From Halorussus aquaticus (GTDB lineage: Archaea; Halobacteriota; Halobacteria; Halobacteriales; Haladaptataceae): DNA of 64,000 nt. Position numbers and translations under genes: made by a program. Where the stretch lies: assembly GCF_024218795.1 (NCBI RefSeq), contig NZ_CP100403.1:124001-188000 (forward strand), in the 5' to 3' direction. Shown piece after piece: positions 50,719 to 58,400 of this stretch (its first letter is position 1; each line of letters starts with the position of its first letter). The notes under the pieces were generated by a model. It was not told the DNA's origin. It searched no databases and was given only the letters and a program-made list of their open reading frames with translations.

Positions 50719-52097
50719 TGCCGGACGAGTACGATCTTATCGTTCTCGGCGGCGGTATGGCCGGCCTCCCAGTCGCAATGAAATCTGCCTACTCAGGCAT
50801 GGAGACCGCACTCGTTGAGGAGGACCTGCTCGGCGGGACGTGCCTCAACCGCGGCTGTATTCCGACCAAGACGATGATCCGGAGCGCCGAAGTGGCGAAC
50901 CTCGCCCACCGTAGCGAGGAGTTCGGCATCGACATCGACGGTACCATCAAGGCCGACATGGACGCCATCGTCCAGCGGAAGGACGACGTCGTCGAGAGCA
51001 TTCGCGAGGGAGCCTACAACAACGTCGAGGACAACGAGAATCTCACGCTCGTCGAAGACCACGGCGTCTTCGAGTCAGCCCACGAGCTCCGCGTCGGTGA
51101 CCGGACACTCTCTGCCGACCGGATCGTCATCAACACGGGAGCCCGTCCAGCAAAACCGCCGATCGATGGCCTCGACGAGGTTGAGGTCCAAGATAGTACA
51201 TCGCTGCTATTTCTCGACGAGGTGCCGGATTCGCTGGTGGTGATTGGCGGGGGGTACGTCGGCACCGAATACGCACAGATGTACAGCCGGTTTGGTGCGG
51301 ACGTGACCGTCTTTCAGCGTGGTGATCGGGTGCTCCCGCGAGAGGAACCGGCGGTCAGTGACGTGATCGAGGATGTGTTCACGGACGAGGGCATCGACGT
51401 TCACACTAATACAGCTGTGACGGCTCTCACATCGGACGGAGACGACATCCTTGTCGAGGCCGACGGACCAGACGGAACCGTCGAGACGACCGCCTCGGAC
51501 GTCCTGCTCGCCGCGGGACGCCGACCGAACACCGATGGAATCGGTCTCGACGAGGCAGGTGCTAAAACCGACGAGCACGGGTTCGTCGAGACTGACGACA
51601 GCTTCGGAACGACTGCTGACGGCGTCTATGCCATCGGCGATGTCAGTGGGCCACCGATGTTCACTCACTCCGCACGCGACGACGCAGACCTGCTGTATCG
51701 CCACCTCGCGAAAAACGAAGAGGTCAGCACCGAGGGCCGAACCGTCCCGTGGGCGGTGTTCACCGACCCACAGGTTGGCCACGTCGGACTGACAGAGGAG
51801 GAGGCCCGTGACGCCGGCTATGAGGTCGGAGTCGGTCGACAGACCCTCGCTGAGCAGGCCAAGCCGAAGGCGCTCGGCGAAACCGCTGGCTTCATCAAAC
51901 TCGTCACGGACGCCGAGACGGACGAACTCCTCGGCGCGCACATCGTCGGCGAACAGGGCGCCGAGATCGTCCACGAACTCGTCCTCGCAATCGAACTCGG
52001 CGCGACGGCCGAACAGATTGCGAACACGATGCACATCCACCCGACACTCCCAGAGAGCATCAATTCCGCTGCCGGTGGCGTTCATAAACCCTCGTGA
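50718..52097 (+). CDS. MerA/lipoamide dehydrogenase-like flavoprotein
   Basis: A 459-residue class-I pyridine nucleotide disulfide oxidoreductase: LIVLGGGMAGLPVA, redox pair GGTCLNRGCIPTK (C42, C47), VVIGGGYVGTEYAQMY, and a C-terminal HIHPTLPESIN His-Glu motif. Unlike merA at 46474 it lacks the C-terminal CC tail, so it is not a typical mercuric reductase. It forms a two-gene unit with the CopZ-like protein; reduction of that protein or of a thiol partner is inferred. Confidence 0.88.
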   Translation: MPDEYDLIVLGGGMAGLPVAMKSAYSGMETALVEEDLLGGTCLNRGCIPTKTMIRSAEVANLAHRSEEFGIDIDGTIKADMDAIVQRKDDVVESIREGAYNNVEDNENLTLVEDHGVFESAHELRVGDRTLSADRIVINTGARPAKPPIDGLDEVEVQDSTSLLFLDEVPDSLVVIGGGYVGTEYAQMYSRFGADVTVFQRGDRVLPREEPAVSDVIEDVFTDEGIDVHTNTAVTALTSDGDDILVEADGPDGTVETTASDVLLAAGRRPNTDGIGLDEAGAKTDEHGFVETDDSFGTTADGVYAIGDVSGPPMFTHSARDDADLLYRHLAKNEEVSTEGRTVPWAVFTDPQVGHVGLTEEEARDAGYEVGVGRQTLAEQAKPKALGETAGFIKLVTDAETDELLGAHIVGEQGAEIVHELVLAIELGATAEQIANTMHIHPTLPESINSAAGGVHKPS

Positions 52098-52142
52098 CAA
52101 TCTAGATCGACCTATCCGGGAGTACTTCGGTACGCAAGAAGG

Positions 52143-52535
52143 TTATGTGGCTGATCGGAGTAACATCGTTTTCACCCGACCGACCCCATCGAAATCGCGG
52201 AGCCGATACACAAGTTCTCGTATCCGCGCAGCATCGCCGTGACAGAAGACCGTCTCCAAACACCAGTCGCCTTGGTGGGTATGGCTCATTGTCTCGATCA
52301 CGTCCTGGAACTGGTGCTGGGCAGAATGAAGGTCATGAATCACCTCGTGATGCTGATAATCAAAGGCCAAGACAGCGACCACGTCACCGGATACCTCTTC
52401 GAGCTGTGAATGGCCCTCAATATACTCCTGCATTGCTTCACGAATTGCCCGCGAGCGAGAGTCCAACCCCTCAGCCTGCCACGTCTCGTCGAACTCATCG
52501 AGAATGTCCTCAGACACGTTCAAACTCGTTCGCAT
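52143..52535 (-). CDS. nikR: NikR-family nickel-responsive regulator
   Basis: Starting at MRTSLNVSED (52535) gives 130 residues: a ribbon-helix-helix (residues 1-45, LDSRSRAIREAMQEYIEG) and an ACT-like domain with the nickel ligands HHEVIHDLHSAQHQF and HTHQGDWCLETVFCHG (His-x-His-x5-Cys). It is divergent from the nickel transporter gene at 52639 and probably represses it when nickel is bound. Confidence 0.92.
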   Translation of the reverse strand: MRTSLNVSEDILDEFDETWQAEGLDSRSRAIREAMQEYIEGHSQLEEVSGDVVAVLAFDYQHHEVIHDLHSAQHQFQDVIETMSHTHQGDWCLETVFCHGDAARIRELVYRLRDFDGVGRVKTMLLRSAT

Positions 52536-52638
52536 ACTCCCCAGTTGGTCCCCCGGCGTCTTGAGCCCTCGATTATTACGGAATTCCCGTTTCAGTCTTA
52601 ACAATCGCTATACAGCGCGACGATATATGGACTGGTGA

Positions 52639-53460
52639 ATGCTACAGGGCGAGGCGTTTCCACTGTTGGTCGGCGCGATTGCGCTTGGATTCGTGCACGG
52701 CATCGAACCCGGACACGGATGGCCGGTCGCTGCGAGCTATGCGCTCGATCAATCCAATAAGTGGCTCTACGGACTCGCCGCCAGCTCCCTCATCGGTATC
52801 GGACACCTTATCAGCAGTCTGGCAATGGTCGGCGTGTTCTTCTACGCGAAATCGTACTTCCAGCTGACTCAGGTGAACGAGCCGATCTCGATCCTCGGCG
52901 GCATCGCCATTGGCGGCCCGGTGAGCATCGTCGCGGGTATCTTACTCATCGGTCTCGGAATTCGAGAGTACACGCACGGCCACTCTCATAATCACGAGCA
53001 TGACCACGATCACGAGCACGATGAGCATGCAGAGGGCCAGTCGGCCCAGCACGACCACGCCACGTCTCCGGTGCAGGAACACACTTCGGATGGATTCGTT
53101 GCACGGGTGAAAGCTCGGCTTGGAGGAATCGGAGGACATTCTCACGAGCACGGGGCGAAGCCAGCTGATGACGCCGACCGGGGACTGTTCGGAATTGCCT
53201 GGTTCGCGTTCGTACTCGGGTTCGCTCACGAGGAGGAGTTCGAAATTATCGGACTCTGCGCTGGCTCAACGTACTGTCTGCAATTGATGACTGCGTATGC
53301 GCTGACGGTCATCGTCGGGATCGTCGGGTTGACGATGCTGCTCATCGCTGGCTACCAGGAGTATGAGGAAACGGTCGAAAAGTACACACCGTACCTTCCG
53401 CTATTCTCAGCGACCGTCCTCGTCATCATGGGACTCGGATTCATCGTCGGCTTGTTCTAA
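52639..53460 (+). CDS. NicO/RcnA-type nickel/cobalt transporter with His-rich loop
   Basis: A 273-residue membrane protein with six helices. The N-terminal LGFVHGIEPGHGW fits the H-x4-D/E-type signature of the NicO family, and GFAHEEEFEII lies in a later helix. A long His-rich cytoplasmic loop (HSHNHEHDHDHEHDEH) lies between helices 3 and 4. Export or import cannot be decided by sequence; the NikR neighbour supports nickel. Its 3' end overlaps the opposite-strand regulator by 54 nt. Confidence 0.85.
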   Translation: MLQGEAFPLLVGAIALGFVHGIEPGHGWPVAASYALDQSNKWLYGLAASSLIGIGHLISSLAMVGVFFYAKSYFQLTQVNEPISILGGIAIGGPVSIVAGILLIGLGIREYTHGHSHNHEHDHDHEHDEHAEGQSAQHDHATSPVQEHTSDGFVARVKARLGGIGGHSHEHGAKPADDADRGLFGIAWFAFVLGFAHEEEFEIIGLCAGSTYCLQLMTAYALTVIVGIVGLTMLLIAGYQEYEETVEKYTPYLPLFSATVLVIMGLGFIVGLF

Positions 53461-54006
53461 GTCAGGACGTAGCGCCTCCAGCGTCTCACCCTCTGTTAGG
53501 TCGATGAGCGCGCGGTTCAGCAATTCCCGGATGACGAACTCCTCGTAGTGCTGTGTTGCACAGTACTCGCACGGCTTCATCTCCCGTGCAACCGCTTCGA
53601 TGTCGTCGCCGTGTTCCTCATAGAGCATCTCTACGAGGTTCGTTAGCTCCGCTGTCGCCGTTTCTTGCGCCCCAGCGAGCGTCTCCTCAGCGTCCTCTGG
53701 AAGGTCGTAGGAGAAAATGCGGGTGTTCGATTTGTAGTATTTCTGCGTGCCACCGCCAGCTTCCTCCAGTCGCGCTATTTCGACCATCCCCGCGTCCTTC
53801 AGGACGTTTACGTGATGGCGCACCGTCGTCTCGGCCTTCTCCTCGCCGCGATGGTCTAGCTCGTCGTGAATCTCCTCGATGGTCATCTCCTTTTCAGCGA
53901 GCATATCGATGATCTTCGCTCGTACGTCGTTCTCCAGTGCTTTCGCCTTCTCCGGATCCGTCGTCACAACCTCGCGAATCGGCACGTCAGATTCGAGTAG
54001 AGCCAT
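53407..54006 (-). CDS. Winged-HTH metal regulator divergent from copA
   Basis: Starting at MALLESDVP (54006) gives 199 residues. The winged helix (ALENDVRAKIIDMLAEKEMTIEEIHDELDHRGEEKAETTVRHHVNVLKDAGMV, key AETTVRHHVNVLKDAGMV) is followed by an acidic C-terminal region with CEYCATQHYEEF, a C-x2-C...H candidate metal site. Divergent from copA (133 bp between), so it probably senses copper. It starts with ATG at 54006; the longer frame to 54219 is antisense to copA. Confidence 0.85.
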   Translation of the reverse strand: MALLESDVPIREVVTTDPEKAKALENDVRAKIIDMLAEKEMTIEEIHDELDHRGEEKAETTVRHHVNVLKDAGMVEIARLEEAGGGTQKYYKSNTRIFSYDLPEDAEETLAGAQETATAELTNLVEMLYEEHGDDIEAVAREMKPCEYCATQHYEEFVIRELLNRALIDLTEGETLEALRPDLEQADDESESHDDEDGR

Positions 54007-54099
54007 TTTCTTAGGAGTGTATAGACGCACGACGACAGTAAGAGTATCGCCACTCAGCCAGCAGTGATATAATGAATTGAAAACCGCTATAATATTTGT

Positions 54100-54108
54100 C
54101 GTAATGGT
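54100..54108 (+). promoter_or_regulatory. Shared copper-module promoter motif CGTAATGGT at copA
   Basis: CGTAATGGT lies 6 bp after the TATA-like TATAATA (54088-54094) and 32 bp before the copA ATG. The same 9-mer precedes copZ at an equal distance from its start. Confidence 0.5.
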
Positions 54109-54139
54109 TTTTAGCGTCGCGCAGCAAGCTACTACCACG

Positions 54140-56428
54140 ATGGGAACGACACAGAACCAATTCAACGTCGGGGGGATGTCCTGCTCGTTCTGCGCCGAGA
54201 GTATCAAGAAGGCATACAACCGGACCGACGGCGTCGAAGACGTCGACGTGAGCCTCGCCCACGAAGAGGTACTCGTCCGCTACGACAACGAGACGCTGAG
54301 CGAGGTCGAACTCAAGGATACGCTTCGCGACCTCGGGTACACGATCCGCGACCCGGACAAAGAAAAACGGTTCGAGGAACAGCAGGCAGAGCTCACCAAC
54401 GGGAAACGTCGACTCCTGCTCGCCGGCGGTGCATCCATCGGTACTGCCGGATTGATGCTGTGGATGATCTTCGTGATGGGGCGGTTCGAATCGACATCGC
54501 TCGCGATGAATCTCGTTACCCTCGGCCTCGCACTCGGCACGATGTTCGGCCCTGGCCGCTACATCCTCGAGAAGGCGTACAACAGCCTTCGAAGGCGCAT
54601 CTTCAACCAGCACGTCCTGCTGGAGGCCGGCGCGTTCGCGGGCCTCTTTGGGGGCTTTCTCGGTCTGTTCGTCTTCCCCGGGTTCCCGACTGTCCACTTC
54701 TTCGCCGTCTCCGTCTTCATCACCACCTATCACATCCTCTCAGAATACACCAGTCTCCTCGTCCGAACGCGGGCATCCCAGGCAGTACAGAGCCTCCTCG
54801 ACCTTCGGCCGGACACCGCCCGTCGCGTCACCGACGACGGTGCTGTCGAAGAACTCGCTATCGACGACCTCGAAGTCGGTGCCCATGTGCGCGTTAAACC
54901 CGGCGAGACAATCCCCATCGACGGCGCGGTCGTCGACGGAGAGTCGACGGTCGACGAGTCGGTCGCGACTGGCGAGTCCATCCCCGAGGAGAAACAGTCG
55001 GGCGATGAGGTGATCGGTGGGAGCATCAACGAGACCGGGACGCTCCTGGTGGAAGTAACCGCCACCGGCGAGGATGCGTTCCTGAATCAGGTGGCCCGCG
55101 AAATCGAGCAAGCGCGCGCGATGAAGCCCGGCATTATCCAGCTCGCCGACCGCGTTCTCAAGTACTTCGTTCCCGGCGTGCTGACGATCGCCGTCCTCTC
55201 GTTCCTGTTCTGGATTCTCGTGCCGGCAGTGGTTCCCGGCACGATCCTCGGCACGGGCCCACAGGTACAGACCGGAGCCTTCGCCGCGCTCGCGGTGCTC
55301 GTCCTCGGGTATCCGTGTGCGCTCGGCATGGCGACACCGCTGGCCCTGATTCGCGGCGGCGGCAAGGCCGCGAACCGGGGCATCCTGATGCGTAGTAGCG
55401 ACGCCTTCCAGATTTTCCCGGACGTCGACCACGTCGTCCTCGACAAGACGGGGACCATCACGGTTGGGACGCCCGCAGTCTCCGAGGTCGTGGCACTCGA
55501 GAGTGACGAAAGTGAGGTGGTCGCGACGGCGGCAGGCGCGGAGGCGTTCAGCGAACATCCCCTCGCCGACGCCATCCTCGAGTACGCCGACGAACGCGGC
55601 GTCGAGTACGCAGATCCCAAATCGTTCGAGTCGGTGACCGGCAAGGGTGTGACGGCGACAGTCGACGGGGATGATGTGCGGGTCGGCAAACCAGACTGGC
55701 TTACGACAGAGGGCATCGACCTCTCAGCGGCCACCGACGAGATTGAGCGCCTCCAGCATCGGGGCCTCACTGTATCGGGCATCGCTCGTAATGGTACTCT
55801 CGTCGGCCTCGTCGGAATCGGTGACGAGATCAAGGCCGACGCCGCAGCGACAATCGAGCGGATGACCGACGCAGGGATTACCCCGGTAATGATCACCGGA
55901 GACAACGAGCGCACCGCCGAGGCGGTCGCGGCTGAGGTAGGTATCGACCAGGTAATGGCCGACGTCCTGCCGAACGAGAAGCGTGACGAGATCGGCCGTC
56001 TCCAACACGAAGGGCATCGTGTAGCGATGGTCGGTGACGGGATCAACGATGCGCCTGCCCTCACGCAAGCCGATATTGGGATCGCCATCGGTGCAGGCAC
56101 CGACATCGCCATCGAGAGCGCGGACATTGTCCTGATGGGCGACCGCCTCGGCGGCGTGATGGATGCCTACGAAATCGGGACGGAAAGCTACTGGAAGACG
56201 CGTCAGAACCTGCTAGCGGCGTTCACGTTCAACGGGGTCGGCGTCGCCGCCGCGACGACCGGACTGATCCATCCGGTGTTCGCGATGATCGCGATGGTAC
56301 TGTCAGTAACGGCCGTCCTCGCCAACAGTTTCGGTGGCCAACTGCTCGCCGGCGAGGGCGTCAACACCGACTTCACCGTTGATGGGGAAAACACAGCAAT
56401 CGGACAGGAGGATGAGGCAACCGTCTAG
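54140..56428 (+). CDS. copA: P1B-type Cu(I)-like ATPase with YPC motif
   Basis: Starting at MGTTQNQFNVGGMSC (54140) gives 762 residues. The N-terminal HMA has GGMSCSFCAESI; the membrane motif is GYPCALGMATPLA near residue 391 (YPC, not the common CPC); the phosphorylation site is DKTGT near 434, with GDGINDAPALTQ later. Helix 7-8 (TFNGVGVAAATTGL, AMVLSVTAVLANSF) resembles Cu+ pumps more than Zn pumps. It exports monovalent copper (or silver). Its 3' end overlaps the copZ chaperone gene by 4 nt on the opposite strand. Confidence 0.88.
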   Translation: MGTTQNQFNVGGMSCSFCAESIKKAYNRTDGVEDVDVSLAHEEVLVRYDNETLSEVELKDTLRDLGYTIRDPDKEKRFEEQQAELTNGKRRLLLAGGASIGTAGLMLWMIFVMGRFESTSLAMNLVTLGLALGTMFGPGRYILEKAYNSLRRRIFNQHVLLEAGAFAGLFGGFLGLFVFPGFPTVHFFAVSVFITTYHILSEYTSLLVRTRASQAVQSLLDLRPDTARRVTDDGAVEELAIDDLEVGAHVRVKPGETIPIDGAVVDGESTVDESVATGESIPEEKQSGDEVIGGSINETGTLLVEVTATGEDAFLNQVAREIEQARAMKPGIIQLADRVLKYFVPGVLTIAVLSFLFWILVPAVVPGTILGTGPQVQTGAFAALAVLVLGYPCALGMATPLALIRGGGKAANRGILMRSSDAFQIFPDVDHVVLDKTGTITVGTPAVSEVVALESDESEVVATAAGAEAFSEHPLADAILEYADERGVEYADPKSFESVTGKGVTATVDGDDVRVGKPDWLTTEGIDLSAATDEIERLQHRGLTVSGIARNGTLVGLVGIGDEIKADAAATIERMTDAGITPVMITGDNERTAEAVAAEVGIDQVMADVLPNEKRDEIGRLQHEGHRVAMVGDGINDAPALTQADIGIAIGAGTDIAIESADIVLMGDRLGGVMDAYEIGTESYWKTRQNLLAAFTFNGVGVAAATTGLIHPVFAMIAMVLSVTAVLANSFGGQLLAGEGVNTDFTVDGENTAIGQEDEATV

Positions 56429-56631
56429 GCCGTGACGTCGTAGCCAGCGTCTCGAATCGCTGTATTGAGGTCGTCGTCTGCGGTGTTCTCGTCGACGACG
56501 ATCTCCACAGAATCTCCCTTGTGGTCGGCCTCGACGCGAGTGACACCCTCGATCGTTTTGAGCGCGTTCTCGACGTTCTGCTCACAGCCGTTGCAGGACA
56601 TCCCGGTGACCGCAATCGTTTTTCGCTCCAT
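56425..56631 (-). CDS. copZ: Copper chaperone, HMA domain
   Basis: A 68-residue HMA protein with the metal loop GMSCNGCEQNV (Cys-x2-Cys) and the fold end AIRDAGYDVTA. It carries Cu(I) to CopA. It is convergent with copA (4-nt overlap), so it has its own promoter: TATTATAC (rc of 56686-56693) and the shared motif CGTAATGGT (rc of 56661-56669). Confidence 0.93.
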   Translation of the reverse strand: MERKTIAVTGMSCNGCEQNVENALKTIEGVTRVEADHKGDSVEIVVDENTADDDLNTAIRDAGYDVTA

Positions 56632-56660
56632 ATCTAGGTGCTACACGCTCCGGCGGCAAG

Positions 56661-56669
56661 ACCATTACG
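56661..56669 (-). promoter_or_regulatory. Shared copper-module promoter motif at copZ
   Basis: ACCATTACG on the plus strand, that is CGTAATGGT read toward copZ, 30 bp upstream of its ATG. Compare the copA motif at 54100-54108. Confidence 0.5.
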
Positions 56670-56773
56670 GTAACAATGATATCGGTATAATACAGTTAGA
56701 AAGGGGGCCGAGAAACGAGTTCTCGTCGTGGAAGGTAACTGAGTTACAAGAAGACCAGGAGTAAGCGCCCACG

Positions 56774-56815
56774 TTAACCAACACAATCATCGTCTCGTCT
56801 GCCGCCGTTGGTTAA
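56774..56815. repeat. Palindrome repeat 5
   Basis: Arms TTAACCAACA (56774-56783) and CGTTGGTTAA (56806-56815, one mismatch), 22-bp spacer. It marks the boundary between the copper cargo and accessory block III. Confidence 0.85.
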
Positions 56816-56832
56816 TAGCAGCCTTCAGAGCG

Positions 56833-56861
56833 GTTTTTCGCCCCCTGAGAGGGTGCGGGCG
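56833..56861 (+). promoter_or_regulatory. T-tract/GC-hairpin leader element i
   Basis: TTTTT then CGCCCCC (56839-56845), TGAGAGGGTGC and GGGCG (56857-56861). It lies 18 bp after palindrome 5 and 30 bp before the start at 56891; almost the same as leader d. Confidence 0.65.
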
Positions 56862-56890
56862 GCCAGATGTGGCCGCGCCAGGCCCTACTC

Positions 56891-57892
56891 ATGTCACTTG
56901 ATATCAGCACTAGCAGCAGCACTGCGCGAGAGATTGCCGCTGCCAGACAAGCCGACGTCGTGGCGTTCCTGCACCGAGTTCCGTTCGCGTTGGACGCCTT
57001 GAAGTTCGACTTTCTTCCTGGCTTTCGGGAAGACTGTGGCTATCAGCAGACCCAGTTTCAGCACTTGGACATCCCCGTCGGGATGCTCGATAATGATTTT
57101 CGAAATCCCGATCTTGACCGGTACGTCTCCCGATTTTTCGAACACGAGCCCCGAGTTGGTGTGATCGGGGATGCATACGAACCCGACGAGGTCGATGAGT
57201 ACGTAGCCGCTGCTCGCGAGATCCAGGCGAGCTATCCCGATGCAGAACTCGTTATCGTTCCCAAGTGTCGAGAGGTGATTCACACGATTCCCGACGACCT
57301 CATCCTCGGCTATTCGCGCGGGTACGCCGACCGATTGGCCCACGAATTCTCCGAACCGACTGACTGGCGTGGCCAGCGCGTCCACATCCTCGGTGGAAGC
57401 CCACCCAAACAACTTGACGTCATCCGGCAACTGACTCGACCGACGCTCACGGACGAACCACCCGCCGACATCGTCGGCCTCGATTGGAACGGCCTGCATC
57501 GCGGGGCGCAGTTCGGGGAGTTCTGGACAGCTGATGGCTGGGACGACAGCGGTCGCGACGCTGACCATGTTACAGTTCGCAAGACTGTCCGGCACAGCCT
57601 CGGTCGTATTCGGGGGTTCTGGAAGGCACACGGCGTCTGGCCTGAGTCGACGCCGCAGGAGAACGGCATTCACATCGAGTACGAGGGACCGTCACCAAGC
57701 GATCTCGACAGTGCTACCTGTACTGAATGTGGCGCAAACGTCTGGATGACCCGGCGCAGCCCCTACATCGCTGAGTACGATACGGGCGAGATCTGTGGAT
57801 ACTGCAGCTATGATTGCTACTTCGCGCATCGTCATCGGAACAATCTCGAGGAGTTCGCCGGCGAGCAGAGCGTGTACCTCCCGCCCGCGTGA
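56891..57892 (+). CDS. Accessory protein of unknown activity (DUF6610-like; possible TGT/DpdA-like fold)
   Basis: Starting at MSLDISTS (56891) gives 333 residues. The central part VGVIGDAYEPDEVDEYVAAAREIQASYPDAELVIVPKC, then HILGGSPPKQLDVIRQL and ADIVGLDWNGLHRGAQFGEFWTADG (keys GDAYEPDEV, ILGGSPPKQLDVI, GLDWNGLHRGAQ) recalls the TIM-barrel order of tRNA/DNA-guanine transglycosylases. A Cys-rich C-terminus (CTECGANV, CGYCSYDCYF) may bind zinc. From memory it is DUF6610. The enzyme idea is speculative. Confidence 0.7.
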   Translation: MSLDISTSSSTAREIAAARQADVVAFLHRVPFALDALKFDFLPGFREDCGYQQTQFQHLDIPVGMLDNDFRNPDLDRYVSRFFEHEPRVGVIGDAYEPDEVDEYVAAAREIQASYPDAELVIVPKCREVIHTIPDDLILGYSRGYADRLAHEFSEPTDWRGQRVHILGGSPPKQLDVIRQLTRPTLTDEPPADIVGLDWNGLHRGAQFGEFWTADGWDDSGRDADHVTVRKTVRHSLGRIRGFWKAHGVWPESTPQENGIHIEYEGPSPSDLDSATCTECGANVWMTRRSPYIAEYDTGEICGYCSYDCYFAHRHRNNLEEFAGEQSVYLPPA

Positions 57893-57904
57893 CGCCACGA
57901 GCAG

Positions 57905-57927
57905 TTTTTTCGCGCCCGGAGAGGGCG
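57905..57927 (+). promoter_or_regulatory. T-tract/GC-hairpin leader element j
   Basis: TTTTTT then CGCCC (57913-57917)/GGGCG (57923-57927) around GGAGA. A GGTGA ribosome-binding site at 57956-57960 precedes the GTG start at 57966. Confidence 0.6.
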
Positions 57928-57965
57928 AAGGCTCGATGGAGAGCCTTCACACACAGGTGAACTTC

Positions 57966-58313
57966 GTGAGTCAACAACAGAGTGCCAACAACATCTCGAT
58001 CGACGACATTCCAATCGATATTGCAAACACGCAATCAGGGAAGGTCGATTCCGCCGAAGTTCCTGAGGAGATCCGGTCGATCACTCGTAGGCTTGCAAGC
58101 GAACAGCCACCGACGAATCCGCTCGTCGTGTTGAAGGCTGCTCGTTGGTGGTACATCCACGGAACGGGCGGTACCGACCCTGCGTTCCGGTGGGCTATCG
58201 AGTGGGCGCGACACCTCGCGACCGACACGCCCAGCGACGTTGAACAGTTCGATGAGTTCCTCGAGTACCTCGTGGCGGTCGGCTTCGCTGACGAGAAGGC
58301 CGTCCTCCGGTGA
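57966..58313 (+). CDS. Hypothetical helical accessory protein
   Basis: I chose the GTG start at 57966 (AGGTGA lies 5 nt upstream), giving 115 residues; an ATG at 57936 is the alternative. Helical, with VPEEIRSITRRLASEQPPTNPLVVLKAARWWYIHG and WAIEWARHLATDTP (keys VLKAARWWYIHG, AIEWARHLA). No family recognised. It follows the 56891 gene in the same plus-strand block. Confidence 0.7.
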   Translation: MSQQQSANNISIDDIPIDIANTQSGKVDSAEVPEEIRSITRRLASEQPPTNPLVVLKAARWWYIHGTGGTDPAFRWAIEWARHLATDTPSDVEQFDEFLEYLVAVGFADEKAVLR

Positions 58314-58330
58314 CCGCCGCCGCGAGTTTT

Positions 58331-58351
58331 TTATGCGCCCCGAAGGGGTGC
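58331..58351 (+). promoter_or_regulatory. T-tract/GC-hairpin leader element k
   Basis: TTTTTT (58327-58332), then GCGCCCC (58335-58341) and GGGGTGC (58345-58351) with a 3-nt loop. GACGCAGTCGC follows at 58367-58377, as in leader h. Confidence 0.6.
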
Positions 58352-58400
58352 GGCGCGATCTGAACTGACGCAGTCGCCGTGAACGCGATTTACTGAAAAC

